Part shown: piece after piece, positions 7,854-14,932 of the stretch | Numbering within the stretch: position 1 is the stretch's first letter | Layout of the letters: every line of letters starts with the position of its first letter | Origin: an uncultured Faecalibacterium sp. | GTDB taxonomy: Bacteria > Bacillota > Clostridia > Oscillospirales > Ruminococcaceae | Length of the DNA stretch: 24,248 nt | Direction of reading: 5' to 3' | Assembly (NCBI GenBank): GCA_934540955.1 | Contig: CAKTCY010000033.1 | Span: 1 to 24,248 of the forward strand | Notes under the pieces: generated by a model | What the model was told of the DNA's origin: nothing | The model's database searches: none | What the model saw: only the letters and a program-made list of their open reading frames with translations | Made by a program: the position numbers and the translations under genes

Positions 7854-8867
7854 ATGAGCAAGATCATCATCCCGGCAAACTACACACCCGCGCTGAACCT
7901 GTACGACACGCAGCGCGCCATCGGCACGGTGAAGCGGCTGTTCGCCGATACCCTGTGCGCTACGCTGAACCTGTACCGCGTGTCCGCACCGCTGTTTCTG
8001 GAGGCTTCCACCGGCCTGAACGACGATCTGAACGGCGTGGAGCGCAAGGTGACCTTTGACATCAAGGACAGCGGCACCGAGGCACAGGTGGTGCAGTCAC
8101 TGGCAAAGTGGAAGCGGCAGGCACTGAAGGACTACGACTTCCGCGTGGGCAAGGGCCTGTACTGCGATATGAACGCCATCCGCCGGGACGAGGAGCTGGA
8201 CAACCTCCACTCGGTCTATGTGGACCAGTGGGACTGGGAAAAGATCATCACGGTGGAGGACCGCAACGAGACCTACCTGAAAAACGTGGTGCGCTGCATC
8301 GTGTCTGCGGTGTGCGCCACCGAGATGAACCTGCACGCCATGTTCCCCCAGCTGCAGGATCTGCCCCTGCACACCCCCAACGTGACCTTTGTCACCACGC
8401 AGGAGCTGGAGGATAAGTACCCTGATCTGACCCCGAAGGAGCGGGAAAACGCCTTTGTCAAGGAGAACGGCACCACCTTCCTGATGAAGATCGGTGCCCC
8501 CCTGCGCAGCGGCAAGCCCCACGATGGCCGCGCCCCGGACTACGATGACTGGGATCTGAACGGCGACCTGCTGTTCTGGAACGACCCGCTGCAGTGCAGC
8601 TACGAGCTGAGCAGCATGGGCATCCGCGTCAGCCCGGAGAGCATGGACAAGCAGCTGACCATGGCGGGCTGCGATGACCGCCGCACCCTGCCCTTCCACA
8701 AGGCAGTGCTGAACGGCGAAATGCCCTACACCATCGGCGGCGGCATCGGCCAGAGCCGCCTGTGTATGCTGCTGCTGGGCAGCGTCCACATCGGTGAGGT
8801 GCAGGCCAGCGTCTGGGACAAGGCCACCCGCGAGGCCTGCGCCAAGGCCGGCATCCCGCTGCTGTAA
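7854..8867 (+). CDS. asnA: Aspartate--ammonia ligase (asparagine synthetase A)
   Basis: Makes asparagine from aspartate, ammonia and ATP (via aspartyl-AMP); a cytoplasmic enzyme with a class II aminoacyl-tRNA-synthetase-like fold. At 337 residues it is close to the usual 330. Landmarks are FLEASTGLNDDLNGVERKV, QVVQSLAKWKRQAL, the HSVYVDQWDWEKII segment, RSGKPHDGRAPDYDDWDLNG and the C-terminal GGGIGQSRLCMLLLGSVHIG with following GEVQ, all typical of AsnA. The ATG at 7854 follows GAGGGG at 8 nt. It has its own promoter and a shared convergent terminator, so it is a single-gene unit. Confidence 0.96.
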   Translation: MSKIIIPANYTPALNLYDTQRAIGTVKRLFADTLCATLNLYRVSAPLFLEASTGLNDDLNGVERKVTFDIKDSGTEAQVVQSLAKWKRQALKDYDFRVGKGLYCDMNAIRRDEELDNLHSVYVDQWDWEKIITVEDRNETYLKNVVRCIVSAVCATEMNLHAMFPQLQDLPLHTPNVTFVTTQELEDKYPDLTPKERENAFVKENGTTFLMKIGAPLRSGKPHDGRAPDYDDWDLNGDLLFWNDPLQCSYELSSMGIRVSPESMDKQLTMAGCDDRRTLPFHKAVLNGEMPYTIGGGIGQSRLCMLLLGSVHIGEVQASVWDKATREACAKAGIPLL

Positions 8868-8895
8868 GTATTTTTGATTTCGCTTTTTCTTTTAT

Positions 8896-8941
8896 AAAAA
8901 ACAAGAAGGGACAGCCCGCAGGCTGTCCCTTCTTGTTTTTT
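8896..8941. terminator. Strong bidirectional terminator between asnA and degV
   Basis: A perfect 21-bp inverted repeat (8896-8916 with 8921-8941) begins with six A and ends with six T residues around a GC-rich stem, with a CGCA loop (TGCG on the minus strand). It ends asnA on the plus strand and the purA-degV transcript on the minus strand. Confidence 0.93.
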
Positions 8942-8947
8942 ATCCTA

Positions 8948-9850
8948 TCAGTTCTGCTTTTTCCAGCGGCGCATGACGCCCATGCCCAGTGCATAGGGGC
9001 CGGTGTGCACCGCGATGGTGCAGCCGATCTGCAAAAGTCCTACCTCGCACTGTGCGCCGGGGTACTTGGCGCGCAGGGCGGCACGGGTCTGCATCCACAG
9101 ACGCTTGCCCTCGTCGGCATCGTAGCCGTAGCCCACCGTGATGCGGTAGTCGTCCGGGGTGCCGCCGTGGGCATCCAGATAGTTCATCAGCTGCTCCAGC
9201 GCCTTTTCAAAGCTCTTCTGGCGGCCGCGGGCTACGCCGCCGGAGAAGATCTCGCCGTCCTTGAACAGGATCATGGGCTTCAGCCCCAGCATATTGGCGG
9301 CGCGGCCGGTCACCTTGCCGATGCGCCCGCCCTTGATGAGGTAGTCCAGATCACCCACGGTGAAGAAGATCTGGTTGGTGGATTTTTCCGCTTCCAGCCA
9401 GGTCACCGTCTCGTCCAAGGTGCAGCCTGCGTCCCGCATGGCCACGGCGTTCTCCACCATGGTGGATTCGGTCACGGTAGCGGCGGCAGAGTCGATGACC
9501 TCGATGCGGGCATCGGGGTAGTCCTCCAGCACCAGATCCCGGGCGTTGCGGGCGCTGCCCACGCAGCCGCTCATCTTGCCGGTGAACACCAGACACAGTA
9601 CATCCCGACCCGCCTCGGCGTGTGCGCGGAAGGCCTTTTCAAAGTCCTCAATGGAGGCCAGACTGGTCTTGGGGTAGGCCGCCGGGTTATCCACCATGAA
9701 CTGATAAAAGTCCCGCACAGGAATCTCCAGCCCTTCCTTGCGGTAATGCTCGCCGTCCAGCGATACATAAAAGGGCACGACCTCGATGCCAAGCTGCTTG
9801 GCGGTGTCCAGCGTCAGGTCGCAGGCGCTGTCGGTAATGATATCAAACAT
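8948..9850 (-). CDS. DegV family fatty-acid-binding protein
   Basis: DegV/FakB-type proteins bind a fatty acid and, with the FakA kinase, feed exogenous fatty acids into phospholipid synthesis; not every DegV protein has been shown to do so. The 300-residue product opens with FDIITDSACDL (the conserved TDS(A/T)xDL start), then PKTSLASIEDF, VFTGKMSGCVGSARNAR (matching the SSxLSGTxQSA lipid-binding loop), DSAAAT, YLIKGGRIGK (the very conserved LxxGGRI segment), LKPMILFKDGEI and IGCTIAVHTGPYALG (the HxGPGxxG-type C-terminal motif). AAAGGAAG precedes the start. It lies 50 bp downstream of purA on the same strand, probably in one transcript. Confidence 0.93.
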   Translation of the reverse strand: MFDIITDSACDLTLDTAKQLGIEVVPFYVSLDGEHYRKEGLEIPVRDFYQFMVDNPAAYPKTSLASIEDFEKAFRAHAEAGRDVLCLVFTGKMSGCVGSARNARDLVLEDYPDARIEVIDSAAATVTESTMVENAVAMRDAGCTLDETVTWLEAEKSTNQIFFTVGDLDYLIKGGRIGKVTGRAANMLGLKPMILFKDGEIFSGGVARGRQKSFEKALEQLMNYLDAHGGTPDDYRITVGYGYDADEGKRLWMQTRAALRAKYPGAQCEVGLLQIGCTIAVHTGPYALGMGVMRRWKKQN

Positions 9851-9900
9851 CTGTGACGCTTCCTTTTCTGAAACTCAGGGGCTGCTTTTTTTACGGCAGC

Positions 9901-11193
9901 TCAGCCGCGGTGGATGTAGGCCTCGCGCTCTGCGCCCACCGAGATATAGGTGATCTTGCAGCCCACAGCCTTTTCCAGATACTCCACATAATCGCGGGTC
10001 TGCTGGGGCAGGTCCTCCCACTTGCGGGCTGCGGTGATATCGCAGTGCCAGCCGGGCAGGTACTCCACCACGGGCTGTGCGGTATCCAGTGCCTCACCCA
10101 TGGGGAAGCGGGTGGTGGTGGTGCCGTCGGTCAGCTTGTAGGCGGTGACCATGGGGATCTTTTCCATGTAGTCCAGCACGTCCAGCAGGGTCAGAGCGAC
10201 CTCATCGCAGCCCTGGCAGAACACACCGTAGCGGCTTGCCACCAAGTCGATGGGGCCCACGCGGCGGGGACGGCCGGTGGCTGCGCCGTACTCGTGGCCA
10301 GCCTCACGCAGAGCGTGCTTCTCTTCCTCGGTCATGGCCAGCTCGGCGGTGAAGGGGCCGTCGCCCACGCAGGAGGAGTAGGCCTTCATAACGCCGATGG
10401 AGTTGTGCAGCTTGTGGCCGGGGATGCCCGCACCGATGGGCGCATAAGCACCAATGACGTTGGAGGAGGTGGTGTAGGGGTAGATACCAAAGTCGATATC
10501 GCGCAGTGCGCCCAGCTGTGCCTCAAACAGCACCTTCTTGCCGGCGGCGTCGGCATCGGCCAGATACTGACCCACATCGCAGATATAGTCCTTGAAGATG
10601 GCGGCATACTTTTCGAGCCATGCCCACATCTCGTCCACGCTGATGGGTGCTGCGTTGTAGCTGCCCTCCATGACCAGATTCTTGGAATCCACCATGGTGA
10701 CCAGACGCTTCTTCACAGCGTCGTCCAGATGCAGCAGGTCGCCCATGCGCAGGGTCTTTTTCATGTACTTGTCGCCGTAAGCGTAGGCAATGCCGCGCTT
10801 GGTGGAGCCGAACTGTGCGCCGGTCTTGGACAGGCGTGCTTCCTCCAGACCATCCTGCTCCACATGGTAGGGCATGGTGATGGTTGCGCGGTCGGAGATC
10901 TTCAGGTTCTCCGGGGTGATCTCAATGCCCTGCTCGCGCAGCTTATTGATCTCGCCGTCCAGATGATGCGGGTCGATGACCATGCCGTTGCCCATGACGC
11001 ACACGACGTTGGGGCGCAGGATGCCGGAGGGCAGCAGGTTCAGCACGAACTTGCCGCGCTCGTTTTTAACGGTATGGCCTGCGTTGTTGCCGCCCTGATA
11101 CCGTGCAACGATGTCATACTCCTGGCTGATCAGGTCGACCATGCGGCCCTTGCCCTCATCGCCCCAGTTGATACCCGTAATTGCAGTAAGCAT
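9901..11193 (-). CDS. purA: Adenylosuccinate synthase
   Basis: Catalyses IMP + aspartate + GTP to adenylosuccinate, the first committed step to AMP. The 430-residue protein begins MLTAITGINWGDEGKGRMVD with the P-loop GDEGKG (11-16, catalytic Asp12) and NNAGHTV (His40), then FVLNLLPSGIL, DRATITMPYHV, GAATGRPRRVGPIDLVA, KLTDGTTTTRFP and YISVGAEREAYI, all family landmarks. Start 11193 was chosen because the family begins here and AGAGG lies just upstream; the same frame extends 49 codons further to 11340 but that part is the leader and promoter. It is transcribed from the promoter at 11312-11340, with degV downstream. Confidence 0.97.
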   Translation of the reverse strand: MLTAITGINWGDEGKGRMVDLISQEYDIVARYQGGNNAGHTVKNERGKFVLNLLPSGILRPNVVCVMGNGMVIDPHHLDGEINKLREQGIEITPENLKISDRATITMPYHVEQDGLEEARLSKTGAQFGSTKRGIAYAYGDKYMKKTLRMGDLLHLDDAVKKRLVTMVDSKNLVMEGSYNAAPISVDEMWAWLEKYAAIFKDYICDVGQYLADADAAGKKVLFEAQLGALRDIDFGIYPYTTSSNVIGAYAPIGAGIPGHKLHNSIGVMKAYSSCVGDGPFTAELAMTEEEKHALREAGHEYGAATGRPRRVGPIDLVASRYGVFCQGCDEVALTLLDVLDYMEKIPMVTAYKLTDGTTTTRFPMGEALDTAQPVVEYLPGWHCDITAARKWEDLPQQTRDYVEYLEKAVGCKITYISVGAEREAYIHRG

Positions 11194-11311
11194 AATAAAT
11201 GACCTCTTTATCCTTTTTTCAAAAGACAGCCTTTTCCGTGCACCTTGCCCGGGATACGCTACCTTGGGTAAAACGCACCGGTTTTCTGCCCTTGCGGCAC
11301 ACACCAATGCT

Positions 11312-11340
11312 ATTATAGTATAGCACAGTCTGCCGCGCAA
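11312..11340 (-). promoter_or_regulatory. Promoter of purA
   Basis: On the minus strand TTGCGC (11335-11340) and a perfect TATAAT (11312-11317) are spaced by 17 bp. The leader from about 11305 to 11194 is about 110 nt. I recognise no known riboswitch in it. The -35 box touches the T-tract of the DUF896 terminator. Confidence 0.7.
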
Positions 11341-11381
11341 AAAAAGGGGGAATGCACCTTTTTGCGGCGGATTCCCCCTTT
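11339..11381 (-). terminator. Intrinsic terminator of the DUF896 gene
   Basis: On the minus strand AAAGGGGGAAT pairs with ATTCCCCCTTT (11371-11381 with 11343-11353) and seven T residues follow (11345-11339). It starts 12 bp after the DUF896 stop codon. Confidence 0.85.
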
Positions 11382-11393
11382 AAGAGCACGTCC

Positions 11394-11618
11394 TCAGCTG
11401 CGCTCCCCGGTCAGGTCGGTGCGGCGGGTCACCTTATGGATGGTGCCGTCCGGCTCCTGAATGGACGTGCGCTCCAGCTGGCTGCGCAGGCTGGCCTTGA
11501 TGTCGGCCAGATACTCCTGCCGCAGTGCCTGCTGCTCAGCTTTTTCGGCCTCGGTCAGGCCGGTGGTCTTGCTCTTTTTGGCCAGCGCATTGATGCGGGC
11601 GATCTTTTCTTCCGTCAT
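11394..11618 (-). CDS. DUF896 family small cytoplasmic protein
   Basis: A 74-residue protein of the DUF896 (UPF0291, YnzC-like) family. It begins MTEEKIARINALAKKSKTTG and continues LTEAEKAEQQALRQEYLADI, the family's two-helix hairpin with a Gly-Leu-Thr turn; the rest is a charged, probably flexible tail. The molecular role is not known; in Bacillus a relative sits in the SOS-linked yneA operon. AGGAGG lies 7 nt before the ATG. It is a single gene with its own terminator, fired from the bidirectional promoter shared with queH. Confidence 0.88.
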   Translation of the reverse strand: MTEEKIARINALAKKSKTTGLTEAEKAEQQALRQEYLADIKASLRSQLERTSIQEPDGTIHKVTRRTDLTGERS

Positions 11619-11650
11619 TGGGGGAACCTCCTGTATTTCATCGTAAAATA

Positions 11651-11680
11651 TGCTATAATGTAGGCAAGACCATTATAGCA
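11651..11680. promoter_or_regulatory. Symmetric bidirectional promoter of queH and the DUF896 gene
   Basis: TGCTATAATG (11651-11660) and its exact reverse complement CATTATAGCA (11671-11680) flank a 10-nt spacer. Each arm is an extended -10 element (TGnTATAAT), the left one reading right to queH and the right one reading left to the DUF896 gene. The -35 regions are poor in both directions, as is common with extended -10 promoters. Both start sites would fall in the spacer, so two polymerases could not occupy them together. Confidence 0.7.
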
Positions 11681-11693
11681 AAGGATGATACCA

Positions 11694-12314
11694 ATGGCAA
11701 CACAACGCAACTATGCCCAGCAGATGGACGCCGTGCTGGCGGGCCTTGGCGATGCCCGCCCGCGGCTTTTGCTCCACGCCTGCTGCGGCCCCTGCTCCAG
11801 TGCCGTGCTGGAGCAGCTGTGCCGGTATTTTGAGATCACGGTGCTGTACTATAACCCCAACACATGGCCGGCAGCCGAGTACCACCGCCGGGGCGAGGAG
11901 CTGCAGAGGTTCGTGGCGGCAGCCCACCCGCTGGGGGTGACCGTGGTGGAGGACACCTACGACCCGCAGCAGTTCTACACCGCCGTAGCCGGGCTGGAAA
12001 ACGAGCCGGAGCGCGGCAGCCGCTGCACCGTCTGCTACCGGCTGCGGATGCGCCGCGCGGCGCAGTACGCCCGGGACAACGGCTTTGACTGGTTCACCAC
12101 CACCCTGTCCATCAGCCCCCACAAGGACGCCGCCCGCATCAACGCCATCGGGCAGGAGCTGGAGGCCGAGCTCGGGGTCAAGCACCTGCCCTCGGACTTC
12201 AAAAAGCACAACGGCTACCTGCGCAGCCTGCAGCTCTCGGAAGAATACGGCCTGTACCGGCAGGATTACTGCGGCTGCGAGTTCAGCGCAAAAGCAAGAG
12301 GCATTGAGGGGTAA
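11694..12314 (+). CDS. queH: Epoxyqueuosine reductase QueH
   Basis: QueH (formerly DUF208) reduces epoxyqueuosine to queuosine in tRNA, the last step of queuosine synthesis, using a [4Fe-4S] cluster; it replaces the unrelated cobalamin-dependent QueG. The 206-residue protein has the N-terminal LLLHACCGPCSS (Cys30, Cys31, Cys34), YYNPNTWPAAEYHRR, the cluster-binding RCTVCYRLRM (Cys111, Cys114), TTLSISPHKD and the C-terminal RQDYCGCEFS (Cys193, Cys195). I chose ATG 11694 because AAAGGA lies 8 nt before it; an in-frame ATG at 11685 overlaps that site. The gene ends 6 bp before repeat unit U3. Confidence 0.94.
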   Translation: MATQRNYAQQMDAVLAGLGDARPRLLLHACCGPCSSAVLEQLCRYFEITVLYYNPNTWPAAEYHRRGEELQRFVAAAHPLGVTVVEDTYDPQQFYTAVAGLENEPERGSRCTVCYRLRMRRAAQYARDNGFDWFTTTLSISPHKDAARINAIGQELEAELGVKHLPSDFKKHNGYLRSLQLSEEYGLYRQDYCGCEFSAKARGIEG

Positions 12315-12320
12315 CGCAAA

Positions 12321-12436
12321 ACGATTTAAAATGCGCTCCGCGTTCGCTTTGCGCATCATCAGCGGAATCATTATTTATAATTTCGGGGTTCAGGAAAGTC
12401 TGCGGACTTTCCTGAATCCCATTTTCACAGAAAGGG
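12321..12436 (+). repeat. Structured intergenic repeat unit U3 (plus), after queH
   Basis: A single copy. Stem ATGCGC (12331-12336) with GCGCAT (12351-12356); TCCGC (12337-12341) and GCGGA (12362-12366); hairpin arms 12385-12400 and 12405-12420, 16 bp with one G-T wobble, apex C-TGCG-G; then ATTTTCACAGAAAGGG. It begins 6 bp after the queH stop and is the only candidate terminator for queH. It also lies between the converging queH and MFS genes. Confidence 0.85.
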
Positions 12437-12454
12437 TTATAGGGAAGCGGCACA

Positions 12455-13594
12455 TCATTCCTCCGGCAGTCTTGCCACCAGCAGGGTAAAGACCACCAGA
12501 CCCACGCAGGGCACGATGTTGGAGGCCATACCGGCGGCAAGTCCCGCACGCTCGGCCACGATGCCGATGACCCACGGCATCAGGATGGCACCGCTGGAGG
12601 CCACCGGCAGCATGATGCCCATGCTGGTCACGCTGGTCATGCGGCCTGCGCTGGCCACGGCGGTGGGGTTCAGCCCGGACATGGAGATGGCAAAGGCGAA
12701 CAGCAGCGCAATGGCTGCGCCCTGCGTGTGCGCCATGACCAGCAGCACATAGAACACGGTGCACAGCACGCTCATACCCACCATGGCCTTGCGGGGTTTT
12801 TTAAGGGGGAACACAAAGGCGATGAGCAGCCGTCCCACCAGCGTAGCGCCCCACATCACGGTGACGGTGTAGGCCGCCAGCGTGCCCGCAATGATACCGC
12901 TGCCCTTGAAGTAGGTCACCATCCAGCCGTTGACGCTCTGCTCGGCGGCGTTCTGGAAGAACAGCAGACCGGTCAGCAGCCAGAAGCGGGCAGAGCGCAG
13001 AAAGCTCCAGTCGATGGCTTCCTTCTCCGCGCCGCCCTTGCTCCTGCCGCCGCGCAGCGGGGTAAAGACGTATACCAGCCAGAGCACAAGACCCACGGCT
13101 GCCAGCAGAAAGACCGCCAGCTCGGTGCTTACCCGGGCTGCTGCCGCAATCAGGAAGGGGCACAGCAGTGCGCCGCAGGCGTAGCAGCTGTGCATCAGGT
13201 TCATGCCCCGGGTGCGGTCGGCAGAGTGATCGCTGACCAGAATGGTGCAGGTATTGATAACGCTGCCCTTGGCGATGCCCACCGCAAAAAAGGCCACTGC
13301 CAGCAGCGCCACTGCACCGGTCAGCCCCATGATGGCATAGCCCGCCGCATAGCCGATGGTCAGCAGCAGCACGCTGCGCTTCATGCCCAGCGCGCTGGGC
13401 AGCATCCCCATCAGCAGACCCGCCAGCAGGTTGCCTACGCTCATCAGGGAAAGCAGCGTACCGGTCATGCCGTAGGCAAAGCCGTAGCGCTCCTGCAGCA
13501 GGCTGACCACCACACCCGCGCTGATGGCGCAGATGCCGCTAAAGAAAAAGGTCGCAAAGCCCGCATTGCGCAGGCGCGTGTTCTGTTGTTCCAT
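12455..13594 (-). CDS. MFS family transporter
   Basis: A 379-residue Major Facilitator Superfamily protein with about 12 hydrophobic segments. The N-terminal half shows GFATFFFSGICAISAGVVVS, a second helix block with NLLAGLLMGMLPSALGMKRS (matching the G-(X)3-G-x-LxDRxGRR loop-2 region in degenerate form), and a polar central loop near residues 180-195 (RGGRSKGGAEKEA). The second half contains LVGRLLIAFVFPLKKPRK, the duplicated loop motif. It resembles sugar or metabolite permeases more than drug pumps, but the substrate cannot be assigned. AAGGAGAGG precedes the start. It stands alone, with a possible weak promoter at 13629-13657. Confidence 0.85.
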   Translation of the reverse strand: MEQQNTRLRNAGFATFFFSGICAISAGVVVSLLQERYGFAYGMTGTLLSLMSVGNLLAGLLMGMLPSALGMKRSVLLLTIGYAAGYAIMGLTGAVALLAVAFFAVGIAKGSVINTCTILVSDHSADRTRGMNLMHSCYACGALLCPFLIAAAARVSTELAVFLLAAVGLVLWLVYVFTPLRGGRSKGGAEKEAIDWSFLRSARFWLLTGLLFFQNAAEQSVNGWMVTYFKGSGIIAGTLAAYTVTVMWGATLVGRLLIAFVFPLKKPRKAMVGMSVLCTVFYVLLVMAHTQGAAIALLFAFAISMSGLNPTAVASAGRMTSVTSMGIMLPVASSGAILMPWVIGIVAERAGLAAGMASNIVPCVGLVVFTLLVARLPEE

Positions 13595-13628
13595 GGTGTT
13601 CCTCTCCTTGCGGAAATATCCTTTTTTC

Positions 13629-13657
13629 TATTTAACCATTTTTTCGCAGCTTTGCAA
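13629..13657 (-). promoter_or_regulatory. Possible promoter of the MFS gene
   Basis: On the minus strand TTGCAA (13652-13657) and TAAATA (13629-13634) are spaced by 17 bp, 35 bp upstream of the MFS start. The -10 box is imperfect. Confidence 0.4.
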
Positions 13658-13680
13658 CCGGATTTTCTTACAAAAAGTTG

Positions 13681-13696
13681 CAAAAAGCCCGCCGGG
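13681..13696. repeat. 16-bp direct repeat, left copy, flanking U4-U5
   Basis: CAAAAAGCCCGCCGGG occurs here and again at 13972-13987, bracketing the U4-U5 double unit. The right copy is part of the rnf terminator; this left copy has no second stem arm, as expected if it arose by duplication. Confidence 0.7.
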
Positions 13697-13699
13697 TTC

Positions 13700-13816
13700 G
13701 GACGATTCAAAATGCCCTCCGCTTGCGCTCTGGGCATCTTCAGCGGAAAAATCATTTTTAATTTCGCGTTTGTCGCGCTCTGCGGAGCGCTCCAAACGCT
13801 TTTTTCACGGGAGGGG
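13700..13816 (+). repeat. Structured intergenic repeat unit U4 (plus), tail-to-tail with U5
   Basis: Starts GGACGATTC. The short stem is ATGCCC (13712-13717) with GGGCAT (13732-13737), a compensated change from ATGCGC/GCGCAT. TCCGC (13718-13722) and GCGGA (13743-13747) are kept. The hairpin (13766-13799) has 7-bp and 6-bp helices around a TC/TC internal loop, apex C-TGCG-G, followed by six T residues and CACGGGAGGGG. It is antisense to the flanking MFS and rnf genes. Confidence 0.87.
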
Positions 13817-13847
13817 CTATGATGGAAAAATGCATTTTGTCTCTGCG

Positions 13848-13963
13848 ACCCTTCTTGTGAAAATGGCAGAACGGAACGCCCGCAGGCGTTCCGTTCTGCC
13901 GAAATCTAAAATAATCTTTCCTTAATTTTTGCCCAAAGCAACGCGGAGGGCATTTCCAATCAT
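13848..13963 (-). repeat. Structured intergenic repeat unit U5 (minus), after the rnf operon
   Basis: Minus-strand copy in sense downstream of rnfB. The short stem is again the ATGCCC/GGGCA type (13948-13953 with 13930-13934). The hairpin is a perfect 16-bp stem, 13865-13880 with 13885-13900, with a sequence unlike the other copies but the same C-TGCG-G apex on the minus strand. The GCGGA element is decayed here, making U5 the most divergent copy. With U4 it forms a 264-bp palindromic element. Confidence 0.83.
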
Positions 13964-13971
13964 TTTCTATA

Positions 13972-13987
13972 CAAAAAGCCCGCCGGG
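13972..13987. repeat. 16-bp direct repeat, right copy, flanking U4-U5
   Basis: CAAAAAGCCCGCCGGG, identical to 13681-13696. This copy overlaps the T-tract and first arm of the rnf operon terminator. Confidence 0.7.
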
Positions 13988-14007
13988 CGTTGCGCACGGC
14001 GGGCTTT
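13973..14007 (-). terminator. Intrinsic terminator of the rnf operon
   Basis: On the minus strand AAAGCCCGCC (14007-13998) pairs with GGCGGGCTTT (13984-13975) and the T-run continues to 13973. It lies 10 bp after the rnfB stop codon. Confidence 0.9.
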
Positions 14008-14017
14008 GGTTTACAGC

Positions 14018-14917
14018 TTACTCTGCCTTGGTCTCGGGCTTTGCCTCAGCCTTGGCTTCCGGCTTTGCTGCAGGGGCAGCAGCGGGAGCGGCGGGCTTCA
14101 CCACGGGCTTCGGGGGATTGGGATCATCCTTCAGCGGGAACAGGATGATGTGCTTGGGGCACTTCTGGGCGCACATACCGCAGCCCTTGCACTTGTCGTA
14201 GTCAACGCGTGCCACGCCGTCCACAACATGGATGGCGTCGAACTTACAGGTGCGCTCGCACATACCGCAGGCGATGCAGGAGGTGGTGCACAGCTTGTTG
14301 GCCACAGCACCCTTGTCCTTGTTGGAGCACATGACCACCGGCTTGCGGGGACCGCCGGCGTCGATCATGATCACCTGCTTGGGGCAGATGTTGGCGCAGG
14401 CGCCGCAGCCGGTGCACTTGTCCTTGTCCACCTTGGCCACACCGTCCACGATGTGGATGGCGTCGAACTTACACACCTTGGTGCAGTCGCCCAGACCGAT
14501 GCAGGCGAAGGAGCAGGTCTTGGGGCCGCCGTACAGGGCTGCCGCAGCAGCACAGGTCTGGATGCCCTTGTAGTCGTAGGCGGGCTTGCAGTGCTCGGAG
14601 CTGCCCTGACACTGCACAACAGCCTTCTTCTCTACAGCGCTTGCCTCGCCGCCCATGATCTTGGCAATGGCAGCGGCAGCCTTGGGGCCGCCGGGTGCGC
14701 ACTTGTCGCAGGGCACGCCGTCCAGAACAACAGCCTTGGCGTAGTCGGCACAGCCGGCGTAGCCGCAGCCGCCGCAGTTTGCGCCGGCCAGACAGGCGGA
14801 AACTTCCTCAATGCGGGGGTCTTCCTCCACCGCCATGAACTTTGCGGCAGCCACCAGAATGATAGCACCCACAGCGCCCACGATGGTGCACAGGATAACA
14901 GCAGATACAATATTCAT
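14018..14917 (-). CDS. rnfB: Rnf complex subunit RnfB (iron-sulfur)
   Basis: Ferredoxin-docking subunit of the Rnf complex, which moves electrons from reduced ferredoxin towards NAD+ while pumping Na+ or H+. The 299-residue protein has one N-terminal membrane helix (residues 5-27), the Fe4S4 domain NCGGCGYAGCADYA (Cys48, 51, 56) with Cys70/Cys73, then four ferredoxin-like cysteine clusters at about 135-149, 168-178, 210-224 and 243-253 (for example CTGCGACANICP and CKGCGMCAQKCP). The last 35 residues are a Pro/Ala/Lys/Glu-rich tail with AKPE-type repeats, probably disordered. It is the last gene of the operon, 15 bp after rnfA, and is followed by a strong terminator. Confidence 0.96.
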   Translation of the reverse strand: MNIVSAVILCTIVGAVGAIILVAAAKFMAVEEDPRIEEVSACLAGANCGGCGYAGCADYAKAVVLDGVPCDKCAPGGPKAAAAIAKIMGGEASAVEKKAVVQCQGSSEHCKPAYDYKGIQTCAAAAALYGGPKTCSFACIGLGDCTKVCKFDAIHIVDGVAKVDKDKCTGCGACANICPKQVIMIDAGGPRKPVVMCSNKDKGAVANKLCTTSCIACGMCERTCKFDAIHVVDGVARVDYDKCKGCGMCAQKCPKHIILFPLKDDPNPPKPVVKPAAPAAAPAAKPEAKAEAKPETKAE

Positions 14918-14932
14918 AGTCCTGTTCCTCCC

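Noticed and set aside
11194..11340. N-terminal extension of PurA by 49 codons, and a possible purine riboswitch in the leader
   Set aside because: The extension covers the promoter and leader and does not match the family start. No conserved purine-riboswitch or PRPP/guanidine riboswitch core could be recognised in the leader.
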